A stretch of DNA of 64,000 nt. It comes from Pogonophryne albipinna (Eukaryota > Chordata > Actinopteri > Perciformes > Artedidraconidae). A model generated the notes under the pieces. That model was not told the DNA's origin. It saw only the letters and a program-made list of their open reading frames with translations, and made no database searches. The stretch is taken from positions 19,765,534-19,829,533 of the forward strand of contig CM053256.1 of the NCBI GenBank assembly GCA_028583405.1. Direction: 5' to 3'. Each line of letters opens with the position of its first letter. Within the stretch, counting starts at the first letter, position 1. Shown one piece after another: positions 34,189 through 44,522 of the stretch. Made by a program: the position numbers and the translations under genes.

Positions 34189-35255
34189 ATGGAAGGTGAA
34201 TTTGAGAGAGAAAGGAAGCAGGGCTTCTTGGTTCCAGCAGCCCGTGGGGTTATATGGAAAAAATGGATAGAGGAAGGACGAAAACATCTGAAGGAAGAGG
34301 ATTGGAATAAATGGGAGAAAAAGGTGGCACGAGTGTACCGCAATTTGTCAGATAATGGTATCTTGACGGCATACAGGCAGAATCACGTGGATGCACAAGG
34401 GAAGTCAATAAGAGGAAAAAGTCCAGCGGAAATGTTTGAAAAAGGAAAGAAAAACATAGAGGAACAACTAAAAAGACATAATTCCACAAAGTGTGGGATG
34501 TTCGGGAGAAAAGGACACCAATATACGCGAGATAGATTAGAGGGACTAGTAAGGACTTGCCATGTCCTCATCTCAGCCGCAGGAACAGTAACAAATAGCG
34601 GAACACCAGGGCCCACCCTACAAGCACCTCTTACAGAAGCAGCACCCAGGCCAGCACAAATCATAGTAACTCCCCAACAGCCACAGGCGCACAGGTGATA
34701 AAAACACCCCCGGGTTCTGAACCAGCCGTCCAAAACAGATTATATCCCGAACTCCCCAGCGACGGCCCGTTTTCCCCGCCCCCATATAGTCCGAATAATC
34801 CTTTTATTCAGGCCACACTTTCCCCGATCAAAACACCCCCACCAGGACCAAGCACAGGGGGAGTAGGAGAAAACTTCTATCAAATACAGGGAAAGGTTAA
34901 ACTAACGCCAACATCCCCACCCCAGGAAGCTAGAGCCACCTCCACCCCAAACCAGACGCCGTCGTATGGCCAGGGCAAACCTAGGTGGACAGACACACTA
35001 TACCCTAAACACGGCAGAAATCATGAGCCCGCAGCTCAAAATTCCGGTCGTTCCGAAGACGAACGTAGTTTCACGAACGCCGAAGCAAACAGACGCGCAG
35101 AAGCAGCACAGCAAGAAAGGGCAGACTTAAGCGATGAAAGGGAATCACAGCACACTAATTACCCTAGTAAGGACCAGGGCCAGCGGAGCCATAGCCATGG
35201 CTATGCCGCGCCAATTGAGGGAAAGGGGGAGTCGAATCTGAGTTTAGTGACATAA
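34189..35255 (+). pseudogene. ERV2 gag, matrix and proline-rich part
   Basis: The first frame (34189-34698) encodes a basic, Trp-containing N-terminal domain of about 130 residues that fits a matrix-like region; a frameshift near 34690 moves into 34695-35255, a Pro/Ser/Thr-rich linker (PFSPPPYSP, a PPPY late-domain-like motif near 34775). The frame closes at 35255 and the capsid part resumes in the first frame. Both breaks could be true decay or assembly errors. Confidence 0.75.
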
Positions 35256-35277
35256 ACTGGGGTGGGAGGGAAGGGGC

Positions 35278-36918
35278 ATGCGGCACGGATACACACCCAT
35301 CATCGTACCGTTCCCGGAAGATGAAGGGTATGAAAGAAGACAAGTCCAGATGACAGATACAGAACGTTCACAAATCCACAATAAACTGCTAACAGATTTT
35401 GAAATGGTTAAGAATAACACCAGGCGCGGAACTAAGGGTGGGAGTAGGGGGCCAGACCCCCTCCCTTTAACAGATTCAGACGGATCAGACTCAGACACCC
35501 CGCCGGAACGCCCACACACCAGACAAACCACTCAACGCCAACTACAGATAGTTCTGACAGGCACAGTAGATGCAGGGGCCATTACGCGCAAAAGAGCCAA
35601 GGATAGGGCCGCACCCACCACAGCACACGCTAAACAATGCCTAGTCACACAGCCCCCTACTCAACAAATGCCACTGCTCGCCACAGCAGGGGGAGGTACA
35701 ATGTATCAGCCGTACTCCCTGTCTGACTTAGGGACTCTGGCAGGCCTCATGCCACCACTCTCCGAAGGGGGAGCCCCGTGGATGAGAGCGTTTGGGACCC
35801 TGGGATCAGGCCAAACTGTTTGCCTAGGCGATTTCCGCCGAATCCTAGGACATCAAACCAGCCCTTTTGATTTAGCAGAGATAGAAACCAGAGCTGCCTG
35901 CAGCACCTCCCCAAACCACACAACACTCAACACACAACTGATGACCTCACTAGGAGATGCAGTTAGAACAAAATGGCCTACTGTACACAAAACCGTAGCC
36001 TTTAGCATTAAACCCGACGAAACATGTTCGGCCTTTTTAGCCAGGGCAGAAGGCGAGTATAGGGACCTGACTGGGGTGCACCACTCCTCGGACGCCACAC
36101 ACAGAACGCTATATAAAGCGGCCGTGTGGGCCGCCCTCCCTAAAAGCGTGAAAGACGCCATGGAGGACAATCCTGAAACCCCACATCAAACTATGATACA
36201 GTGGAACAGGGCCATACTTCATTACCACCGTAAAACTGCTGAGAAACAACAATCAACCGCCTCTAAAATAGATGACTTAAAAATGAGATTGTTAATCTCA
36301 CAGTTGGCCGTCTCAACTAAAAACGAGGCAGAAGGAAAGGATAGCAAAGCTAAAAAACAGATGACCCTAACCCCAGAGCCACACCCTCACATCATGGCTC
36401 CAGTTCAACCCTATCCCCCTCCTCCTGTACAGGCCGCAATCGCCTCACACCCAGTAGGAACAGGGTACGCATACGCATATCCTCCCCCACCAGCCCCATA
36501 TGGTCCAAGCCCAGGTGGCTACCACCCGGGTACCTCAGGTACCCAAGGGGGATGCCATTATTGCGGTAAACCCGGCCATTACATCGCAGCATGTCGCTCC
36601 TTAATCGCAGATAAAGCTGCCAACACAGTACACGCACCAGCACACGGCCGCCCTCCACCTCCGCCAGGCGGATACCGAGGCAGAGGAACCCCAAATGGGG
36701 GCGCGCCTCAAGGGCATGGGGGTCCAGCCAGAGGCGGATATACCGCCCCACATGTGGCCCAAGGGGTATATGTCCCAGCCGGCGCTCCGCCCCAAGGTGC
36801 CCAAACAGCATACCCAGGGTATCCTCCCACTCACCCACCTCCCCAGCAACTCCCGGTGTTCGGAGAATATGGGTTTGAGGGATACCCTGAACCAGATCCC
36901 GACCAATTCCACACATAG
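35278..36918 (+). pseudogene. ERV2 gag, capsid and nucleocapsid
   Basis: 546 codons with an acidic start, a capsid-like helical region (residues ~140-340), a Pro/Gly-rich linker and one CCHC zinc knuckle CHYCGKPGHYIAAC (36551-36592). Ends at TAG (36916-36918), after which the same frame continues directly into protease. Gag packages the RNA genome in intact relatives. It is only a part of gag because the matrix region is in a broken upstream frame. Confidence 0.85.
36916..36918 (+). promoter_or_regulatory. Gag-Pol UAG readthrough site (putative)
   Basis: TAG followed by GGGGCTCC, with the frame open on both sides from gag into protease. Gammaretroviruses make Gag-Pol by suppressing a UAG followed by G and a pseudoknot. 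The pseudoknot was not tested here. Confidence 0.6.
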
Positions 36919-37854
36919 GGGCTCCTAGGACTCTCCCCTGTGAGAGGGCTTGCGGAACCTCTCATAAATGTCACAGTATTAGAAGACAATCTACCTTTTC
37001 TAGTTGATTCAGGGGCCCGGTATTCTACTCTGAAAAACCCTAAATACCAGGCCCAAGCTTCTAATAACTCTGTGGCAGTGGTGGGGTTTTCAGGACAAAC
37101 CGAATATCTTCCGCTGACTAAACCCCTCCCCTCGTCCCTAGCGGGTCAAAGTTTCACACACCCATACCTCCTCTCTCCCCAATGTCCCGCCAACCTACTG
37201 GGCAGAGACGTTCTTGTAAGATTAAATGCCTCCATCTTGTGCTCACCTGATGGACTGCGCGTTTCTTTCCCAAATGGTACCTTTTTCAACTGTTCTGCCA
37301 CAATAGGTTCAGGCTCTCAGATGCTCCTAGCTAAGTCAACCAGACCAGAATCTTTCCAAGAGACCACAATATACTGGGCTCTGTTGTCAAGGCCTCTAGA
37401 GGTGGCTACAGCATCCCTGTCCCTGTACAGCATGTTCTCCCTGTGGAAACCCTGGCTGCAGGCCCTGGGACCCTATGGACCAACCCCAGACCCCCCTCAT
37501 ATTACCTTTTTCTATTCACGCAGCCCCTTTGATGAAACGTTTGCTGCAGAATGGGATGATAAAAAATATGACAAGCAAGACTTTGCCAATGTGGGGCGCA
37601 TTTTTGTCTCACCGGCCGGGGTAGTAGCTGAGGTTTTCTTAACTGACGAACAACAATACTGGTATCGGATGGGTCCTGAAGCAGTTCCCCACATTTCCCT
37701 ACTATTGGGTCCCGACTCAGAAGCCAGATCGCTCGGTCCCTTTGTAAAAAAGGCCAACAGGCTGTCGACTGGATCCAAACTGACATTCCACAGGTCCAAT
37801 ACTCACCGTCCCTCAAAGCACACTCCATTACCCACTCGTCAAGCGAAGGCATAA
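36919..37854 (+). CDS. ERV2 protease plus 2H-like domain
   Basis: Protease with intact active site LVDSGARYSTL (near 37000) and NLLGRDVL (near 37197). The following ~150 residues carry PPHITFFY (near 37495) and VPHISLLLG (near 37685), H-x-T and H-x-S motifs about 60 residues apart, then LGPFVKKANR. The same pair, order and neighbours occur in ERV1. Known 2H phosphoesterases use two such histidines to cut 2',5'- or cyclic phosphodiesters; betaretroviruses carry a dUTPase between protease and RT-side genes. Stop TAA overlaps the ATG of the next ORF (TAATG, 37852-37856). Confidence 0.7.
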   Translation, partial: GLLGLSPVRGLAEPLINVTVLEDNLPFLVDSGARYSTLKNPKYQAQASNNSVAVVGFSGQTEYLPLTKPLPSSLAGQSFTHPYLLSPQCPANLLGRDVLVRLNASILCSPDGLRVSFPNGTFFNCSATIGSGSQMLLAKSTRPESFQETTIYWALLSRPLEVATASLSLYSMFSLWKPWLQALGPYGPTPDPPHITFFYSRSPFDETFAAEWDDKKYDKQDFANVGRIFVSPAGVVAEVFLTDEQQYWYRMGPEAVPHISLLLGPDSEARSLGPFVKKANRLSTGSKLTFHRSNTHRPSKHTPLPTRQAKA

Positions 37855-40475
37855 TGTACGAGGAAGCTCCTGTAGTAAGAGACCACCACCTAGACAAACA
37901 AGACCACCAGGATACAGAAAAAATGTTCTCACGTCTACCAACCAGTCTATGGTCATCAGATCCATATGACGTAGGACACTGTAAGGACGCCATACCTGTC
38001 ACATTCCAGTACACTCCTGACCCTCCAGTGTATCGCCCCCAGTACCCTATGGCACCAGCAGCTAAACTAGGTATCGATCAAACTATACTAGGCCTAAAAA
38101 GATCAGGGGTACTCGAACCTTCCACCGACAGGCGTTGGAACACCCCCATCCTGCCAGTAAAAAAGGCAGGGGGCAAAAGTTACAGAATGGCACATGATCT
38201 CCGTGCCATCAATTCTCGCATCATCACTCCATGTATCCCTGTACCCAACCCACACGTTGCAGTGGCCCAGATTGGACCCGGACATAGGTATTTCACTGTC
38301 ATAGACTTGGCAAATGCCTTTTTCTGCATACCCTTGGCTGAGGAAATGAGACATATCTTCTCTTTTGTCCATGACGGAGAGCGACTGCAATACACCAGAC
38401 TACCACAAGGGTTCAATCTCTCACCAGGTATTTTCAACAAAGCCCTGAGGAAACAGCTTCAGGATTTAGCTCTACCCACAGACACCATACTGGTCCAGTA
38501 TGTGGACGACCTACTAATCGCTAGCCCCGACGCTTCATCCTGCTTAACAGCCACTGAAGTCGTTTTGAACCGACTCGCAGAACGTGGTTTCAAAGTCTCT
38601 AAAACTAAAGTGCAATGCACACGCAAAGAGGTCTCCTTTCTCGGCCGGCTCCTTACCGAGGACGGCACCGCGATGTCCAGTACACACCAAGACTCTATTC
38701 TATCACACCCTAAGCCCATCAATGTTAAAGACATGTTGTCATTTCTTGGCCTATGTGGCTACTCCAGCATGTACTTACCAGACTACAAATCACGCACAGG
38801 CCCATTGCGCGCCCTTGTAAGTGACCTCGGGGCCCGCAATCTCACAGCCCGTCTCGTTTGGGACACGGATTCTGACAATGCATTCATCTCATTGAAACAA
38901 GAAATGTCCTCTGTCTGTGCCCTCTCCTCTGCCGACTACCAATACCCCTTTTACCTGGATATTTCTGAAAGAGAAGATACGGTAAATGGTGTTCTATTTC
39001 AGAAAAAGGGGGGTCAGAGCAGTGGTAGGACAGTTTTGCTGTACGCAAGCGTCTCCTTAGACTCGGCTGAGTCAAAAGAGCCACCCTGTGTAAGACACGC
39101 GGCAGGCACAGCCAGAATTTTACGAAAAATAGAACATATCGTAATGAGACACCCACTCACAGTACTAACAAGCCACAGCATAGTCTCATTTGTCAACTCT
39201 GCAGCCTTCACTATGACTTCCGCCAGACAGACCAGGTTAGAAAAAGCATTAACCCAGGCACACATCACCTACACACATGAAGGCATAAACATGGCAGACT
39301 ACCTACCAGGCGAGGGCAAACCACACAGGTGTGAGGAACAGGTACTACAGGATGTAAAAATACGCTCAGACATGCAGGATACTCCTTTACCTGGGGCAAT
39401 AGACCTGTTCACAGATGGGTGTTGTTTCCGACATCCACAGGAAGGCCTAAAGGGGGCCTACGCAGTGGCCAGACATAATGAGAACACAGGAGAGTTTGAC
39501 ACAATAACCACAGCCACTGTCAAGGGAAAGGTGTCAGCACAACTTGCTGAACTAAAAGGTGTAATCGCCGCCTTATCCCAAGGTATAGATCAAGACATAA
39601 ACATATACACTGACTCTGCCTACGTACATGGGGTAGTCCACCACGACCTCAAACGATGGCTTAGAGCCGGGTTCATCACAAGCTCAGGAACCCCAGTAAA
39701 ACATTACCAGGAAATAAAAATACTGGAAGAAGCCCTCATGAAACCAAGACGAGTGGCTATAATCAAATGTAAAGGACATTCAAAAACCCCAGGGTATCTA
39801 ACAGATGGGAATAATGCAGCAGACCAAGGGGCTAAAAGAACCGCAGGGTACGAACCATCGTTCTCACAAATGGTCCAAAAAGCACCCCCTGAAGGAATAC
39901 TCGAAGCTAGAACAGATGAGGGTCTGTTTGAAGAACAATCAAAAGCCTCACCACAAGAAAAGACTGCATGGCGGAACAAAGGGGCCAGGCAGGGAGCACA
40001 TGACATATGGTACTCCCCAGATGGGAGACCAGTCATCCCACCCGGATGGGTAAGGGCAATGTTAAAAGAAGCACACACTCCAGCACATGTAGGGAAAAAT
40101 CAAATGCTCCGTTCCCTAACACACTGGTGGCATCCATACCTACCAGATTTTGTGGCCAATCATTTGGAAGAATGCAGCATATGCGGATGCTACAACATCA
40201 GGGCCACTATCAAACCACACCAAGGAAAGTTTCCCCCAGTTACCATGGCTGGAGAAGAAATAGTTATAGACTACACAGACATGATAGACAGACATCAGGG
40301 AAAAAGGTACGTGCTGGTTGTGATAGATGCCTACACGGGATGGCCAGAGGCCATACCCTGTGCAAAGGAAGACTCAAAAACTGTTATCCAATTCCTCGTT
40401 CAGTCCTACATCCCACGACATGGGTTCCCTAAAAAAGTTAGGAGCGACAACGGGGAGTCACTTCAGAAATCATGA
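37854..40475 (+). pseudogene. ERV2 RT, RNase H and integrase start
   Basis: 873 open codons: RT fingers (PVKKAGGKSYRMAHDLRAIN), VIDLANAF, LPQGFNLSP, catalytic YVDD (near 38500), RNase H with DLFTDGCCF (near 39405) and YTDSAYVHG, integrase HHCC region (LRSLTHWWHP...CSICGC) and the first two core aspartates (IDYTDM near 40270, SDNG near 40445). A frameshift at about 40455-40475 ends it before the catalytic Glu. It starts in a frame different from protease, so a shift at 37852 is also needed. Confidence 0.9.
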
Positions 40476-41122
40476 CCTAGCCACCGTAGAAGCTTCTCTA
40501 GGCCTGACCCACAAATTCGGGGCAGTGTACACCCACAGTCACAGGGAAAGGTAGAAAGGATGAACCAGAACATGAAACAGAAACTTGCCAAAACTATGGA
40601 AGAAACAGGGCTGAACTGGTTAGAGGCGCTACATTGGTCTTACTGGTGATTCGTAGCACCATTTGCAGAACCACAGGTTTCTCTCCATATGAGATGACCC
40701 ATGGACACCAGTTTCCTGGCCCAGGGGCAGGAACCACGGTTTCCAAAGAACTCTATGAACGAGTAGGGCATGAAGACTATTATAAACAACTAAAATGCCT
40801 TGTTGCAGAGTTCGCTGACGAATCCACAGAAACACGAGCCAAGGGACATACCAAAGAAGCTGAGGGTGGCAGAGACGTGGAGTACATCCGACTGAAGACG
40901 GTCAAACCCAAGTGGTGTGCCCCACGCTTCACCGGACCCCACAAGGTAACCCAGAGAACAGACCACGCTGTGCGACTAGAAGGAAAAGGAGACACGTGGT
41001 ACCACTGGTCCCGATGTGTGGCGGCACCAACTCCAACCAGGACCCTTGAAGACACGGCTATCGACCTAGAGGACCTCCACATCCGGTCAGCAGAAGGCAC
41101 CCCCGACCCAGGACCCCACTGA
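40456..41122 (+). pseudogene. ERV2 integrase, C-terminal part (frameshifted)
   Basis: Homology to the integrase core end and C-terminal domain passes through several frames: after 40456, near 40530 (where the region of the catalytic Glu, GKVERM, lies) and near 40630. The last ORF (40634-41122) has GFSPYEMTHG and an SH3-like region with TGPHKVTQRTDHAVRL. At least three shifts make the integrase non-functional as read. Confidence 0.8.
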
Positions 41123-41280
41123 GGACAACGGAGGGGGCCCATCCACAGCCTAGGAGATAACAGCCGGCAAGGAGGCACGACAAGGGACCGCACCCCCTGA
41201 GCAGGCAGGTACCACCACACGCATTACATACACCCACCACAGTAAGAGATCCATTTAAACTGACACACAGGACTAAGACT

Positions 41281-42313
41281 TTGAAAAAGACAATGGCAAA
41301 AGGCAAAAGGGGGAGCCCTAGCTCTCAGCTCGCATACCTCGCTCTGGCCCTAATGGGTGGTAATCATGATCGGAATCCTAGTGATACTACTTGGAGAACG
41401 ACCCAGAGAGATCAAAGACAACACACCAAGAAATGTCACTTCACCACCAAACCCCACACCACAAAATCACTCCAGTAAGACCCGTACAAAACGTGATGTT
41501 TCACAAACACGTGCCACGGTGTACACAGTAAATTTCACAAAATGCGACCAAAAAGCTTCACTTAAACGCGTTTCCCTTACACTGTGTATACCTGAAAAAT
41601 CAAGCACAACTAGTCTAATCCCGTACTCAAGTCTAACAAATAACCATGGCCAAAATGGTAGAAGTTGGGGCAACGGGTATCAATGGTACATAACCATAGG
41701 TGACGAATGAAAGACCTGGTTGGAGAAACAGGGGCGGACTGGAGGTCGTGGTCAACAGACCAGCAATAGCACTTAGGAAACAATCACACTGTCCAAATCC
41801 TCCGCCGGCTTGTCCTCAAATTAAATCTAACAGCAGCCCCAGATTCAGTAAGAGACCCCACAGTCACTTGCGCGCTTTTCTACTTATGGGCCCATTCTAA
41901 CGAGAACGACCCCCAGTTTCCCCTTTTCGCTTGCATATCTAGCAAAAATACCTAAACCACTTGCGGATGACACTACAGTACAAAAGGGGGTGGTAATTCA
42001 TTCAACTGAAGACTGGACAGTAGACAAAGAGTTCCAAGCGGCAACCGGGGTCTCGGGACATTCAGTGACCAGTAACAACTGGCTGCTAATGGCCCAGCAG
42101 GCAGCAATCGACACAGGAGACGACTGTCTCGTGTGTATGGGGGCTAGACCCCTTCTCAAAATAGTCGCTGCCCCCATAGAACCCGACTGTGTGTGGGAAG
42201 TAATGATGAAAGACAATCCGGCCGACAACTGCTCCAAATATGACGCTTTCTTCCCATTAGTTCCCTCCTCCCCGCCGTACATCCCATGGCAAAGCGACGA
42301 CATGGACGCATGA
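41281..42313 (+). pseudogene. ERV2 env, partial
   Basis: Two env-like pieces in different frames: 41357-41710 (hydrophobic start MVIMIGILVILLG, a basic RTKRD site, N-glycosylation motifs) and 41990-42313 (NNWLLMAQQAA, CLVCMGARPLL). The region between is out of frame. No fusion peptide, heptad repeat or transmembrane anchor is seen before the 3' LTR, so the membrane subunit is missing. Confidence 0.6.
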
Positions 42314-42450
42314 GAACCATAAAACATCAGCTAAGAAACTGTATAGACTAAATGATTTAAAGCATACTGAAATTACTGCACTGAACTATTGCTTCGCTTG
42401 CATACATTGTTGTTATTGCCCCAATCTATGGAATGGGGCAAAAGGGGGAT

Positions 42451-43171
42451 TGATGGTTTATTGATAAGGCAAAAGTAACAGAAGTAAAGATATAGTAAAA
42501 CAAGCTAAAATATAATGCTGCAATCATTGAGAAAGCCTCAGTGGAAATATACTGTGTGAATACTGTGTGCAACAACAACGATGAGTCAACCAGATTAAGA
42601 ACAGATGCATTCTGTTCTGTCCAAACTGAAATGCAACAAGGTTGCAGAACTCATTTGTTCTCACACAAAGTCTTGTGAGAACCAAGCAGGCGCAACGTTT
42701 CCCAAGGACAGTCTTGTGAGCGAAGTCTGGGCAGCAAAGGCAGATTACACCAAGAGAGAGCACCAAAGGTGGGGGCTTCACAGCATTACACCAAGAGAGA
42801 GCACCAAAGGTGGGGGCTTCACAGCAAAAACTATAAAGAACAGGATGTTTCTATAACTCGGGGCTCTCTTTAACTGGGATCTTACTCTGACGGACCTGTC
42901 ACGGTGAGACCTCAAGAAGGAGTCCCCAAAGCGCTTTGTGGTATTGTATCAAATTGAATGTATTTGCTGAACTGTGATTAAAGTACCAAAGTAATATCAG
43001 AACCAAATCGGAGTACGAAGTCCAGTGGTGTTTGACTGTTTGACTATTTCTAGACTATTGCCTCTGCTCTCCAGAAAAGAACGGTTCACCGGGAACATCG
43101 GGCCAGACCCTGCTCTGGCCATATCCAAACGATCTGCGCGGAGTACGGACTAGGTCCTGTGTACCCCAACA
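42451..43171 (+). repeat. ERV2 3' LTR
   Basis: Same 721 bp as the 5' LTR, preceded by the polypurine tract AAAAGGGGGA (42440-42449). Confidence 0.92.
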
Positions 43172-43234
43172 GTAGGCTACACCCATACCGAGAAATGGCT
43201 TAGCCCCACCATGAAAAATGATGTTAAAGTAAGC

Positions 43235-43380
43235 TAAATAAAGTCCGCCAACTCGCGCGGAGTAAATTGCACAAAAAACAATCTTCAAATAAAAGAAAGT
43301 CACCGGAGGAGTTAAAGAAGAGTGACAGGGAGCATGAGAAGAAGAGGGAGAGGGAGTTTCAGCCAGCTTGATCGATGGAG
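43235..43380 (+). pseudogene. hAT-type N-terminal coding remnant
   Basis: A short frame with KRKSPEELKKS followed by DREHEKKRERE, a charged segment like the N-terminal exon of hAT/ZMYM-type transposons, ending in a stop near 43370. It is part of the second hAT element. Short and low in specific features. Confidence 0.35.
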
Positions 43381-43392
43381 TTGGCTTCTATA

Positions 43393-43643
43393 GAGTGGTG
43401 CAGTGACGCGTCCTAAAACCCTTTTATAATCTATCGATTAGATTTATGATTCGAAAATTATAAAAGTAGGGTAGACATGTGGAGATTATCCGGCTGAACA
43501 AAACGTGCATTTATCAAACAGGTTTGTTTTCCACAGACCTTATTTCCAGCTATTTTCCAAAACCTGTGGAGAAATGCCATTGCTTTTTGTCGAGGGAACC
43601 AGCAGCTTACTTCCTCGTTTTAGGACGCGTCACTGCACCTCTC
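43393..43643. mobile_element. 251-bp MITE with 27-bp inverted repeats
   Basis: Ends contain GTGCAGTGACGCGTCCTAAA and its complement (43393-43419, 43617-43643). The left end reads TATAGAGTGGTGCAGTGACG from 43389, similar to the putative element start at 31889. Target duplication not resolved. Confidence 0.7.
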
Positions 43644-44522
43644 AATATGATGCCAATATAAACAAGGTCTTCTGTCGGCTCTGTACATCAATGCCGACCT
43701 ATGCTGACAAGTAAGTGAAGAGTAGACAATATAAAGGTATTGGCGAAATGTCCCAGCAGTTTAGGATAATGAAGGTTCTAATCAAATCAATTACATAGCC
43801 ATTACATGTCTAACTCCTAATGACAGGAAGGCAGAAAGTGCATTATACAAATAATAATACTCATAATAGCAGACATTTTTTAACAATATCATTATTTTTA
43901 ATAAACCAAATATGAACAATTGAGGAAAATGAGGAAGAACTGATGATTCAAATGTTGTAGTGCAAGTAGTAATGTAGTTAGTGCATACATTAGGCTACTA
44001 TTGCAACAAATGTGTTAATTTTCTTCATTATTAGTCGATTTTTTTTTTGGTGGACGAATGCTCCAGGCCAGTGGTTACAATGGTGGGGCCAGTGATAATA
44101 CAATTCATTTTACCCTTAATGTCTACCCCTGAACACGTAATGAATTAAGACCCCACGGTTTGATGATTGATAGGTGTGTGTGCTGTCTTTCATTTTGACA
44201 CGCAGAAAAATGTTATAATAAACATAGATACTGTATGTTAAATGGATATATCCGCCTTCTTTCATTTATCTTTCCATTCCCAAAACAATATACATAAATA
44301 AATGGCATATTTTGGACATAGTTCGAATGGTGATTAATCATGATTAATTAATTTTTAAGCTGTGATTAATCTGATTAAAAATTGTAATCGTTTGACAGCC
44401 CTAATATATATATATATATTTAACAACTGAGGACAAATGTACACATTTCCCTTAACACAAGTGTATCACGTTAACAGTTTTCTATGCTCATCGAGTCATT
44501 CGTAAGCAGAGCATCAAGTTGG

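Larger units (their letters stand above)
32828..43171 (+). mobile_element. Endogenous retrovirus ERV2 with identical-looking LTRs
   Basis: 10.3 kb, both LTRs 721 bp and the same by eye, 4-bp target duplication GTAG (32824-32827 and 43172-43175). Class-I-like layout: tRNA-Trp primer site, gag, UAG, protease, RT/RNase H/integrase, partial env. It is a recent insertion, yet gag, integrase and env are broken. Confidence 0.92.
32684..44403. mobile_element. Second hAT element, containing ERV2 (TSD ATATATAT)
   Basis: Ends TAGTGCTGTCAAA and TTTGACAGCCCTA, a terminus shared with the hAT at 57510-59671. The flanking 8 bp are ATATATAT on both sides, within a TA run, so the duplication is plausible but not unique. 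ERV2 occupies most of it. What remains is about 1.4 kb including a remnant coding segment (43235-43380) and a small MITE (43393-43643). Confidence 0.75.

Noticed and set aside
41281..42313. Functional env gene
   Set aside because: Only two out-of-frame pieces, no fusion peptide or membrane anchor.
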